Below, one piece after another: positions 37,535-47,626 of a stretch of DNA of 64,000 nt. The notes beneath the pieces are model-generated. The model was not told the origin of the DNA, did not search any database, and worked only from the letters and a program-made list of their open reading frames with translations. Source of the stretch: Macrothele yani (lineage: Eukaryota; Arthropoda; Arachnida; Araneae; Macrothelidae); contig CM076999.1 of NCBI GenBank assembly GCA_039090855.1, positions 115,133,072 to 115,197,071 on the forward strand, written 5' to 3'. The position numbers were made by a program, and so were the translations under genes. Numbering within the stretch: position 1 is the stretch's first letter; each line of letters begins with the position of its first letter.

Positions 37535-37846
37535 TGTTGACGCATGCGCGTTGTTCACTGTGTGATGACGTGATTGTATAGCCACGTGATAAAGGAGCCT
37601 CTGTTATCATCTTTCTATAGGTCAGATTTAATCGAACATCAGGTGCATTTTCGCAACGTGGAAGGTCGTGAAACCATGACTCATTCGTCTTGTTCACGCA
37701 TGTGTGTTGTTCGCTTCTTGATGACGTGATTGCATAGTCACGTGATAAGGGTGACCCTGTTATCATCTTTCTAAATGTGAGATTTAGACGAATATTGGGA
37801 GCATTCTTGCAACGTGACAGTCCATGATACCATGACTCATTCGTGG
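37535..37846 (-). repeat. 156-bp tandem duplication of the AlkB C-terminal segment
   Basis: Two adjacent copies, about 37690-37846 and 37535-37690, each encode (minus strand) the AlkB end: NESWYHGL with RLNLTFRKM, and again NESWFHDLPRC with RLNLTYRKM. Both are in the same open frame (37874-37389). They differ at many positions, so the duplication is old relative to the TIR divergence. The flanking atgacgtgattg...acgtgataa block is also repeated. Confidence 0.8.
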
Positions 37847-38327
37847 GGGTAGCATTTGCAAAAGGGATCCACATTCCAAAGCTATGACGACAGGCTGAAA
37901 ACCATCTCTTTTAAAAACAAAGTCCCTTGTTTGGCCTAGAGAAACTGAGGCAATGCATGAATTTTTACAATTTCACATTCGTCATCTCTGTGAAAACCAA
38001 TACAGGGATTTCCATTTTTATACTTATTAATGAAAACAAAATTGAATATTTCTCCACATACATTCTCAACAGCATCCTTGATTTCACGAAGTACTGGTAT
38101 CCAAGGTTTAGCCAGCACACTCAATCCACTGAATGAGTAATGGAGATGATTATCACCGTAGACCACATGTTGTCTAGGAATTTTATATGTTTTTCCATAA
38201 ATCTTAATTTTGCTGAGATCATCACCGATACATTCTACTTCATTTTCGAGGTGGTTAAGATAATCTGTAGCTTCAGAATAAAAAATAATTTCTCATAGGA
38301 AAAAGGGAGGTCATCCTTATGATACAT
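37758..38327 (-). pseudogene. AlkB-family (ALKBH2-like) 2OG-Fe(II) dioxygenase, frameshifted
   Basis: AlkB enzymes oxidatively demethylate alkylated DNA or RNA bases using Fe(II) and 2-oxoglutarate. A start at 38327 (MYHKDDLPFSYEKL) is followed, after a frame change in a T-run near 38290, by an open frame through about 37938. It includes KIYGKTYKIPR, HYSFSGLSVLAKPWIPVL, FNFVFINKYKNG and the metal-binding GFHRDDE (His and Asp ligands near 37992-37984). A second shift near 37940 leads to SLGQTRDFVFKRDG and ALECGSLLQM, and a third near 37860 to TNESWYHGLSRCKNAP (third metal His) and RLNLTFRKM (the 2OG-binding RxNxxxR). Every catalytic element is present in order, with length near ALKBH2 size but in at least four frame segments. 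This means a recent pseudogene or assembly indels. It is clearly closer to the ALKBH2/3 branch than to bacterial AlkB. Confidence 0.85.
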
Positions 38328-38900
38328 CTTAGAAGAATACATTTCTTCAGACGAAAGAAAATGTAGCAGTAATTGAAAAAAGCAGTATCTTCACACCGAG
38401 CAACGAAGCGAGAATGAAAGAGACAGACTTGAGATAAGACATACGATTAACGAGTGCGTGAGTCATCGGCGGTGCAAGCACGAGCACGTTACGGACATGT
38501 TTAAATGATCAAGAATTTAGCATGTTCGTTTAAAACCAGTGTCAAATAATCAGGCAAAAAGTACAATTTCCGAAGGTGTGAAAATGAAATTGACTACATG
38601 TGAGAAAACAAAATGGTGGTGATCGTGAAACGTCGACCCCCCCCCCAAAAAAAAGAAAATGGCGACGACAGCTAGTAGGATGGCAACATCCAACATGGCG
38701 ACTCACCCACACACGTGGCGTACAAATCACATCTCAAAGAAGTAGATATTAAACTTCCATCTTCTTATATTGCCACCATTCACAAAAATTTGTAAAATCA
38801 GTGTTACTATCTCCATTGTTCCACCCTCAGATTTCATTTTTCCTATGCGAACAGAAACGAACGTGAACCATTGTCATAGAAGACGACTCGTCCGCATTTC

Positions 38901-39060
38901 CCCCTCGACTCACACAAGACTAATGTCGTCGCCTAACCCTGGCAGTAGTTCACCAAATTTAAAGTACATGACCTATTAATAAAGAACATACTGCTGGGGT
39001 TAGGCGACGACTTTAGTCTTGTGTGAGTCGAGGGGAAAAATTGCTCCAACGTATTCCACA
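38901..39060. repeat. Fold-back junction at the inner edge of the right arm
   Basis: The stretch 38901-38939 (cccctcgactcacacaagac..., ending in cgcctaaccc) is repeated inverted at 38997-39035, giving a hairpin with about 39-bp arms. Immediately after, 39036-39061 repeats in direct orientation the unique sequence at 36470-36496 (ttgctccRacgtattccaca) and then passes directly into the inverted arm at 39061. Confidence 0.85.
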
Positions 39061-41765
39061 TTATTTTGAGGAATAAAAAAAAAGTTCTTTTGAGGAATAA
39101 AAAAAAAGTTTTTTTGAGGAATAAAAAAAAGTTCTTTTGAGGAATAAAAAAAAGTCCTTTTTACGACTAAACATCAGTCCTTTTCAGGACTACTTTTATT
39201 TCATTATTTTTTGTCATTCATTTATATTTTTTTCTGTTTGAATGTGAGTGTATGTGAACGAAGAAGGTCACTGGCGTGGGCTTCATTGCTCCGTAAACCT
39301 TAATGTGTTTCTCCAATATTATGGAACCATGTTTGGTGAAGTTCACCACCTCTTTTGCTACAAGAAGGCAACAATGAGGGATTTGGTCATCCTGATACCT
39401 CCATCTTTGAATGGGTAATACGAGCATTGGTTGAGTTACTCACTCGGGTGACCTTCAGCCGTAGCAAATTCTTTGCATATGTATAATTTCAGTTTTCTTT
39501 CCTTGATGTATATTTCTTCTGTTCGATTAACACTAGACGAAATTTAACTTTCTCGAAACTAACCTTATAAAAAAAAAAAAAATAGTCTTTGCCAATTATG
39601 AAAAAAGTGTAAAACAACTCATTAAGAAAACTATTTTTGGGAAAAGTATGAAATTTTAGTTTGTGTCATGATAATAAATGTCGGTGAGACTTATTCTAAA
39701 GTTAAAAGATATATCTGAAGTTTTTGTTACATTTCTGATATTAGGAAAGTTTGTATGGAAATGTGAGAGTGATCGAGTCGAAAAGAAACAAGTTTGTTGG
39801 AATGAAACAGCAAAAAAGGACTACAAAGAAAAAAAAATTGAAGTACAGTGTAAAGCAAAGTTAAACAAAATACGTAAACGTAGAAAAGTTTTTCGAAAAA
39901 TAGATTAAGTCGTTATACAGAGAAAAGAACTAAGTCTTTCTTAAAAAAATTATTACATTTGTTTGGAGAAATTCGATATTTTAGCTACATGTTGAGAATA
40001 GCTGCTTTTCTGGTGAGTTAGGAAATTGCTATGTAGGGGAAAAAATGTTTGCTAAGAATACGATGTTTAGTGGAAGTACGGACTTGGTCGCTATGTCTCC
40101 AGAATGAATGTTTTTTCTGTTGATTTAGAAAAAATATACTGAAAATATATTGCAAAGGATATAAATTTTATCGTAAGAAATAATGCTTTAGAATGAATGT
40201 CTTGACAATGAATGCTTTTCCTGTTGGGTCAGTTAAAGAAAAGTATAGCAAATTAGGATAGAATGAAAAAATATGAATATTTCACATACATGCAGGTTTT
40301 TAGGAATACTTAAGTGAGTTGGAAAGTGAGGGACACAAAAATTCTGAAGTGTTTGGTACATCTTGTGATATCAATTTGTTAAGAAACGTTTACTCAAATG
40401 AAATGAAAAAATAAAGTCATAGTAAAGAAAATACTAATACAATCGAATTTTAACTGTCATAGATCTGTATATTTCTCGTATACCCACGAAAAGGTAAGAT
40501 AGAAAAATTTATTAAGTTATACATTAAAAGAAAGAAAGAAAAGTTGCTTACATATGAAAAAGAAATAATAATGAAGAAACGCCTGTTGAAAAGAAATAGA
40601 AAAGTAAAGTTGGAATAAAGAAAATACTGTTGCAGTCCAATTTTTACCACTACAGATCTGTATATTTCTCATAAATGTAAGCTTTTAGGAATACTTAAAA
40701 GTGAGTTTTGAAAAAATATTACGTTACATGAAGAAACAAAAAAAATATCTGAAGTTTTGCTACATCTTGTGATATCAAGTCCTTTAGAAACGTTGGTTGA
40801 AATGAAATGAAAAAATAAAGTCTGAATCGTGAACATAGAATGATATTCAAAACACAAAATTAAGTTAAATAGGGGAAAATACGAAAAAAAAAAAAATGTT
40901 TGTCAGAAAGAAATGTAAAAATAAAGAAAGTACTGTTTCAATCGAATTTTTAACTGCTATAGATCTGTATATTTCTTGTACATACACGAAACAGCGATGT
41001 AAAAAATAAATTAAGTCACATTTAAAGCAAGTAAGAAAAAATAGTTTAAGAGGAGAAAAAATAAATCTGAAGTTTTGTCACATCCGGAAATTCAAGTCGT
41101 TAAGAAACGTTGGTTGAAATGAAAAAAAATAAAGTCAGAATATAAATATGAGGCAGTTTGCAAAGTTTGAAATAAAATAATGGACGAATGCGCGAACATA
41201 GAATGATATTCAAAACATAGATTAAGTTAGATTGCGGGAATTGAGAAGAAAAAACGTATGTTAGAAAGAAATGTATAATTACAGTAAAAATGCAGAAAAT
41301 ATTGTTTCAATCGAATTTTAACTACTGTAAATGAAAGAAATGGAAAAATACAGTACGAATGAAGAAATCAATTGAATTTTAACTACTATAGATCCGTGTA
41401 TTTCTTGTACACACATAGAAAAGTGAGATAGAAAAATAGATTAAACCATACATTAAAAGCAAATAATAAAAAAATCGGTTTCAGAGGGAAAAAATTAAAA
41501 ATCTGAAGATTCGTCACATCTTGTAGAACAGATATCAAGTCGTTAAAAAACGTTGGTTGAAATGAAATGGAAAAATACAGTAAGAATGAAGTGTAAAGTT
41601 AGAAAAAAAGACAATGGACGAATACGTGAACATAGAATGATATTCAAAAACACAAAATTAAGTTAAATATGTGGAAAATGTGAAAAAAAAATGTTTGTCA
41701 GAAAGAAATGTAAAAATAAAGTAAAAATAAAGAAAATACTGTTTCAGTCGAATTTTTAACTGCTA

Positions 41766-42961
41766 TCATCATCATCATCATCATCATTGTCAACCATTAT
41801 CAATCCACTGCTGGACAAAGGTCTCCCCAAGTTTCCTCCACAACGGTCTGTCTTGTGCCAGTCTCCTCCATGTCACTCCCGCATACTTTCGAATTTCATC
41901 CACCCATCTTCCATGTGGTCTTCTTCTGGGTCTTTTCCTGTCCCTTGGAATCCAATCTAAAATTTCGGCTGTCCATCGATGGTCTGTTCTTCTGGCAGTA
42001 TGTCCAGCCCATTGCCATTTCAGGGATTTAACTCTGATCATGATGTCCTCCACTCTTGTCATTTTTCGGATCCACGTGTTCCTCTTCTTATCTCTCCTGG
42101 TTACACCCAGCATGCACCTCTCCATGCTGCGTTGAGTTGTCTGCAGCCTTTGTATGTCTCTTTTAGCTAAGGTCCACGTCTCTGCACCATACGTAAGCAC
42201 TGGAAGGATGCATTGATCAAACACTTTTCTTTTAAGACATAATGGCATACTGCTCTTGAAAATTATGCTGTTTCTTCCAAAAGCTCTCCAGGCAAGTTTT
42301 GTACGCCGATTAATTTCTTCACCAATGCGACCCTCACTTGATATCTGCTGTCCAAGATAAACGTATGTGTCTGTTATCTCCAGCTTTTCTCCATCAATCG
42401 ATAAATCTTCATTTCTTGTAAAAGCATTGAACATCACTTTTGTCTTCTGAAAGTTCATTTTTAATCCCACTTCTTTACTCTTGTCAGCAAGTTCCTGGAT
42501 CATACTCTGTAGCTCTGATGGGGTAGTTGCAAAAATGACTATGTCATCAGCAAAACGAAGGTGGGTTAGATAATCTCCATTAATCTTTATCCCTTTGTTT
42601 TCCCAGTTCAGTGATTGAAAGACATTTTCCAATGTGGCATTAAAGAGCTTCGGAGATATGGTGTCACCTTGTCTCACTCCTTTTCCAATTTTTATGTGTG
42701 TTGTATTTTCAAACAGCCGAATCTTTGCACTTGCATTTTCATAGATGTTACTAATAATATTAATGTATGCATCTTCAATACCGCAGGATTTCAGAGCCAT
42801 TGCAACTGCTGATGGTTTCACCGAATCAAAGGCTTTTTCATAATCGATAAAAGCCATACACAATGGAAGTTCATATTCCCTCGCTCTTTCAATTAGTTCT
42901 CTCAGTACGTGGATATGATCTATTGTGCTGTAGCCACTCCTGAATCCAGCTTGTTCTCTCG
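41766..42961 (-). mobile_element. 5'-truncated RTE-clade LINE
   Basis: A non-LTR retrotransposon fragment inserted on the minus strand. Its 3' end is a (CAT)n/(ATG)n tail at 41766-41786, typical for RTE elements. Its 5' end is truncated at about 42961 within the reverse transcriptase (frame already open there, with QAGFRSGYSTIDHI). Compared with the left arm, roughly 80 bp of arm sequence is missing at the insertion site instead of a target duplication. The other arm lacks it, so insertion followed formation of the inverted repeat. Confidence 0.9.
41790..42960 (-). CDS. RTE reverse transcriptase C-terminal part (partial)
   Basis: The open frame covers most of the reverse transcriptase and the C-terminal domain to its stop. 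Visible motifs, numbered from the Met at 42863: AFIDYEKAFDSV (motif A, residues 4-15), KGVRQGDTISPKLFN (motif B, 61-75), RFADDIVIF (motif C with the catalytic Asp pair, 103-111), GLKMNFQKTKVM (133-144) and YLGQQISSEG. The C-terminal domain has WAGHTARR and GRWVDEIRKYAGVTW, typical of RTE-type arthropod LINEs. No internal stop or frameshift is seen over about 390 codons, so the copy is young. Endonuclease and N-terminal RT are missing by 5' truncation, so it is not functional. Confidence 0.93.
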
Positions 42962-45746
42962 GTTAAAATAGTTTAAGAGGAAAAAATAAATCTGAAGTTT
43001 TGCCACATCCGGAAATTCAAGTCTTTAAGAAACGTTGGTTGAAATGAAAAATATAAAGTCAGAATATAAGTATGAGGTAGTTAGCAAAGTTTGAAATAAA
43101 ATAATGGACGAATACGCGAACATAGAATGATATTCAAAACATAGATTAAGTTAGATAGCGGGAATTGAGAAGAAAAAACGTCTGTTGGAAAGAAATGTAA
43201 AAATACAGTAAGAATGGAGAAAATATTGTTTCAATCGAATTTTAACTACTATAGATGAAAGAAATGGAAAAATATAGTAAGAATGAAGAAATATTGTTTC
43301 AATCGAATTTTAACTACTATAGATTCGTATATTTCTTGTACACATATAGAAAAGTAATAAGATGGAAAAATAGATTAAACCATACATTAAAAGCAAGTAA
43401 GAAAAAAAAACAGTTTCAGAGGGAAAAAATTAAAAATCTGAAGTTTTGTAACACCTAGTGGAACAGATATCAAGTCGTTAAGAAACGTATGTTGGGTTAA
43501 ATCTGAAAAAAAAAAGGATACTGTTAGGAACGAATTTTATGTATATCTGCTATAGATCTGTATATTTCTTGCGCAAACATGAAACATCTATATAAAAAAC
43601 CAGATTAAGTCATACATTAAAAACAAGTAAGAAAAGTTCTTTGCGTAGGAAAAAGAAATAATAATGAAGAAACGTTTGCTTGTTTAAATCAGAAAAAATA
43701 AAGCCTCGATAAAAGTAGTTGTTAGATTGAAAAGTAAGAAAATAAAATGATGATGGTACATCGAGAAGTTTAACGAGTATGCAAGCATTTAGAAACAAAA
43801 AAGTAGATTAAGATAATGGATTAGAAGGTACATTTCACTGATTAATCATAAAAGAAAATACGGAAAGATAAAAAAAATATTTTAACTATGTATAAAACAT
43901 TGCGGCTTTGTATGGCGGAAAAAGGTACAACGTTAAAAAATGTAACAGAAAATGTCATGAACACGTAAGTACGTTAATAAACAATCGTGTTTTAAGATTA
44001 TGTCTGCAGCACAAAACTTTATAAAACGTCTTTATGTTGGAACGTCCGTTGAAAATGCGTGAAGTCTCCTCAAAGAAAATAAAAAAATCGTTACGTTGAA
44101 AAATTATGAATATAAAATGGGAAATTATGAGGAAAAAATAAGGAATAAATTCGTTGCAAAATGATCAAGTTATTGAAAAAAAATCAGTCTTGGAACTTAA
44201 TGTGGCTACAGAATCTCAAATGACGTCAACCGCCGACCCCGCGGAGGAAATGGCGTTGGCTGATGTCATGTCTGCTATCACAACATGCGTCACCCGGCAT
44301 AGTCACTCATCCCAAAACACGTGTCATACAAAATTTTCTGAGTCAAAGAGAAAATGATGACTCATCCCAAAACACATGGCTCACAAAAGATAGCGGAACA
44401 TGAATCAACAGGAACGAAATCTTTTCAAACAAAGCCTTTCCTCGTCTAAATTAAAATTGTAGGGAAGAAAAATATAAGAATTAAAAAAATAATGCAACGT
44501 CTATAAAAATTATAACACCTCACGGAGTTCTAAAAATATAAATTTAATAAAACAAATTTGAGGAAATGCTTCGATTGAAAAAACTTCCTTCAAAAAATTT
44601 GACAAAGTCCAGTAAATCTCCCGAGAAAATAAAAAAAATAAATAAAGCCGACCCCGCTGAGGAGAAAACGACGTTGGCTGATGTCATGTCTGCTATCACG
44701 AATGCGTCACTCATCATAATGACTCATCCCAAAACACGTGTCATACAAAATTTTCTTAGTCAAAGAGAAAATTGTGACTCATCCCAAAACACATGGCTCA
44801 CAAAATGACAACGTGGTGAAACTAAAATGGCGGAACATGAATTAACGGGAACGAAATCTTTTCAAACAAAGCCTTTCCTCGCCTAAATTAAAATTGGAGG
44901 GAGGACAAATATAAGAATTAAAAAAATAATACAACGTCTATAAAAATTATAACACCTCAGGGAATTTCTGAAAATATAAATTTAATAAAAAAAAACATAT
45001 TGGAAAGACTTCCTTCAAAAAATTTGACAAAATCTAATAAATCTCCTGAGAAAATTAAAAAAATAATGCAACGTCTATAAAAATTATAATACCTCAGGGA
45101 ATTCCTGAAAATATAAATTTAATAAAATAAATTAGAGAGAAAAAATAGGACAAAAAAAAAAAATACGAGTAAAAAAAAATTGGAAACGACAAAAAAACTT
45201 CCTTCAAAAAATTTGACAAAGTCCAGTAAATCTCCCGAGAAAATCAAAAAAATAAATATTGGAAAGACTTCTTAAAAATTTGTCAACGTCCAATAAATCT
45301 CCCGAGAAAAGTTCGAAAAAGCACTGCTAGGGGGCAACGTACACCCCCTTTCCCCCACTCGGTCGTTGCCATCTCTCAAAGATCCATTAAAAGTTCCAAA
45401 AAGCACCGCTAGGGGGCAGCACATCGAGTTGACATCCCCCTATATCCACCCCCTTTCTACCACTCGGTCGTTGCCATCCCTCAAAAACAAAGATCTAACA
45501 TAATAATAAAGTTCCAAGAAGCACCGCTAGGGGGCAGCACATCTCCTTTCCCCGACTCGGTCGTTGCCATCTCTCAAATATTCATCGAAAGTTCCAAGAA
45601 ACACCGCTAGGGGGCAGCACATCGACCCAACACACTAGCTTCATCTGCCACGCCCCCACACCCTTCGGTCACACGCCACGCCCCCATCCTTCTCCTAGAA
45701 GGATGCATCCTTGACGCAGAACCCGCCATTTTCTACTACTGACAGT

Positions 45747-45831
45747 TAATGCCGGGTAAGACTAACACACTATCTATGCGTCACCTGGGATTCGAACCAA
45801 GACCTATCTCGGGCGAATGATTACGGTTAAC
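45747..45831 (-). repeat. tRNA-SINE-like fragment (target of the Polinton-like insertion)
   Basis: On the minus strand, ggttcgaatcc (45789-45799) is a good pol III B box. The sequence is the right continuation of 30870-30912 across the insertion and is itself cut at 45831 by the fold-back element. It resembles tRNA-derived SINE sequence; no A box can be assigned with confidence. Confidence 0.45.
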
Positions 45832-47254
45832 GGTAAAAATACCCCCGGAGAAAGTACCCCTGAAAACTCAAAAGCGAAAAAAACGCCCTCGGAAAAAATA
45901 CCCCCGGAGAAAATACCCCTGAAAACTCAAAAGTGAAAAAAATGCCCCCGAAATACCCCCAGAGCAAACGGTTCACTGTAAACTGCCACACAGGAACACT
46001 GATGTGTGACAATGTTCCGATGTGGCAATTTACCGGCAACCCTGCCACACATCTTTCAGCAACTTGGCTACAAATGTTCAGGGGGGTCCATAAAGATTGC
46101 CGTTTCTGGGCCTACATTGATAACTGAATTGGGAACTCCAAACGAATTTCGCAAAAACGTTCCATGTAAGCCCAGCGAGAATTGTACTTTAATTTGAAGA
46201 AATAAATTGCCGAGGATCCGAGGTACAGGGGGGGGGCTGTACCCCGAACTTCCGCAATATTATATTCTGGGCCGCTGGAGTCTGTCAGTGTATCCAGGCT
46301 GTTCCCCTTGAAGCGTCCGCGCAGTTCGTGAGCGGGGGCGGGTCCCCCAAAATGTTAAAATGGATGTAGAGCTGTAAACATTAGAACCATGCTTTACATA
46401 ATGATTCTGTACACGACCACGAATTTTTAGGAGGGTCGGGTGCAAGTTTCTAAGAGCGCAGACAAGTGTTCAAGGTAAGGGATTTGCTCGCAATTTCTAT
46501 GCTTCATGTTGTGTTTAATGGTAAACTATGTATGCCCTTCCCCCTCCCCCAGAAATTTGGTGAAGCCTGTGAAAGGGATACGAGGTGCTCGGTTTGGAGG
46601 GCTCTACCCGCAACTTCCGTAATTTTATATTCTGGACCTCTAGAGTCGGTCAGTGTATCCTCGATGTTACCCCTGAATAGCTCTTAGAAAAGGGGGGAGG
46701 TTACCCCACCCTCCTGAAAATTCGTGGTCATGTACAGAATCATTATATAAAGCATGGTACGAATGTTTACAGCTCTACGACCATTTTTACATTTTGGGGG
46801 AAAGCCCCAGCTCATGGACACTTCAAGGGGAACCTCTTGGATACACTACTGACAGACTCCAGCGGCCCAGAATATAATATTACGGAAGTTCGGGGTAGAG
46901 ACCCCCCTCCCCCCAACCAAGTGCACCTCGGATCCTCGGCAATTATTTATTTCTTCAAATTAAAGTACTACTCTCGCGCTTGGCTTACATGGAACATTTT
47001 CGCGAAATTCGTTTGGAGTTCCCAATTCAGTTATCAATGTAGGCCCAGAAACGGCAATCTTTATGGACCCCCCTTTGAACTTTTGTAGCCAAGTTGCTGA
47101 AAGATGTGTGACACAGGATAGCCGGTAAACTGCCATACATCAGTGTTCCTGTGTGGCAGTTTACAGTGAACCGTTTGCTCTGGGGGTATTTTTCCGGGGG
47201 CATTTTTTCCGCTTTTGAGTTTTCAGGGTTATTTTCTCTGGGGGTATTTTTACC
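45832..47254. mobile_element. Fold-back element with ~0.6-kb inverted arms
   Basis: Arms at about 45832-46445 and 46712-47254 are inverted copies, roughly 90% alike in the parts compared. Outer ends read ggtaaaaataccccc on both sides. Near the ends a short block (acccccggagaaa, then acccctgaaaactcaaaag) is repeated two to three times. The 266-bp centre holds a further partial copy of the inner arm (46590-46700). No transposase is encoded; conserved small frames such as VHKDCRFWAYIDN appear only because the arms are duplicated. The target duplication is unclear, so the superfamily is not assigned. Confidence 0.8.
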
Positions 47255-47624
47255 TACATCCAATTATTACAAGCTAAAGCTTCACACCTCTCGCCATCGT
47301 AATAACTATCTTTTGTTTTGTTTCGTGTTAAGAAACCCCTGTGGATACGAAGGGCTATAAGCCTTTTCTTGTCCTTAACTTTTAATTTTCAAGAGTGTAC
47401 AATTAAGTATTTCTACTTTTTTGTGCTACAATTCTTAATTGTTGTTTATTTGCTTATGAACTTTCTGTATTTTCGTACAAATTGCTAAATGTCATTAGAC
47501 AAGTGTTTCGTGTGTGTGACCGTTAGGCATTTTAAAAGAAGTTGCTCTTATTTCTTTAAGAAGAATAAAAGTTGCATGTTATGATTTACTCTGATCTAAC
47601 TGTTTGCAGTACTTTCTATTGATA
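47255..47624. other. Intergenic, nothing recognised
   Basis: AT-rich single-copy sequence between two mobile elements with no supported ORF, RNA or repeat. Confidence 0.6.
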
Positions 47625-47626
47625 TA

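Larger units (their letters stand above)
36447..39060. other. Unique core of the Polinton-like element
   Basis: This single-copy segment between the two arms carries the PC4-like and AlkB-like genes on the minus strand (36598-38327). The remaining 38330-38900 shows no recognised coding sequence. The right-hand end (38901-39060) is a fold-back junction with a 39-bp inverted repeat and a copied piece of 36470-36496. Confidence 0.8.
30913..45740. mobile_element. Polinton/Maverick-like element with giant terminal inverted repeats
   Basis: The element is flanked by a perfect 6-bp duplication, gacagt at 30907-30912 and again at 45741-45746. Its ends are inverted: the left begins agtagtaggaaagggcgggt and the right read inward begins agtagtagaaaatggcgggt. 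A 6-bp duplication, 5'-AG...CT-3' ends and long TIRs are the defining traits of Polintons/Mavericks, which use a retroviral-type integrase. Total length is 14.8 kb, about 13.6 kb without a nested RTE. Unlike classical Polintons the TIRs are about 5.5 kb and the core only about 2.6 kb. No polymerase B, integrase, packaging ATPase, protease or capsid gene was recognised; the core holds AlkB-like and PC4-like genes. It is therefore probably non-autonomous. Assignment beyond 'integrase-type element with 6-bp duplication' is inference. Confidence 0.75.
39061..45740. repeat. Right terminal inverted repeat, interrupted by an RTE
   Basis: Reverse complement of 30913-36446, apart from the RTE insertion at about 41766-42961. 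At the inner edge the gaggaataaaaaaaagtt unit is present in about four copies against about two on the left, a local slippage difference. Small ORFs mirror those of the left arm (39427-39218 minus and 39678-39908 plus). Confidence 0.93.

Noticed and set aside
30913..45740. Inverted duplication as a pure assembly artefact
   Set aside because: The arms differ by about 1-2%, only one holds an RTE, and a perfect 6-bp duplication flanks the whole; an artefact would not give these. Long-read confirmation would still be useful.
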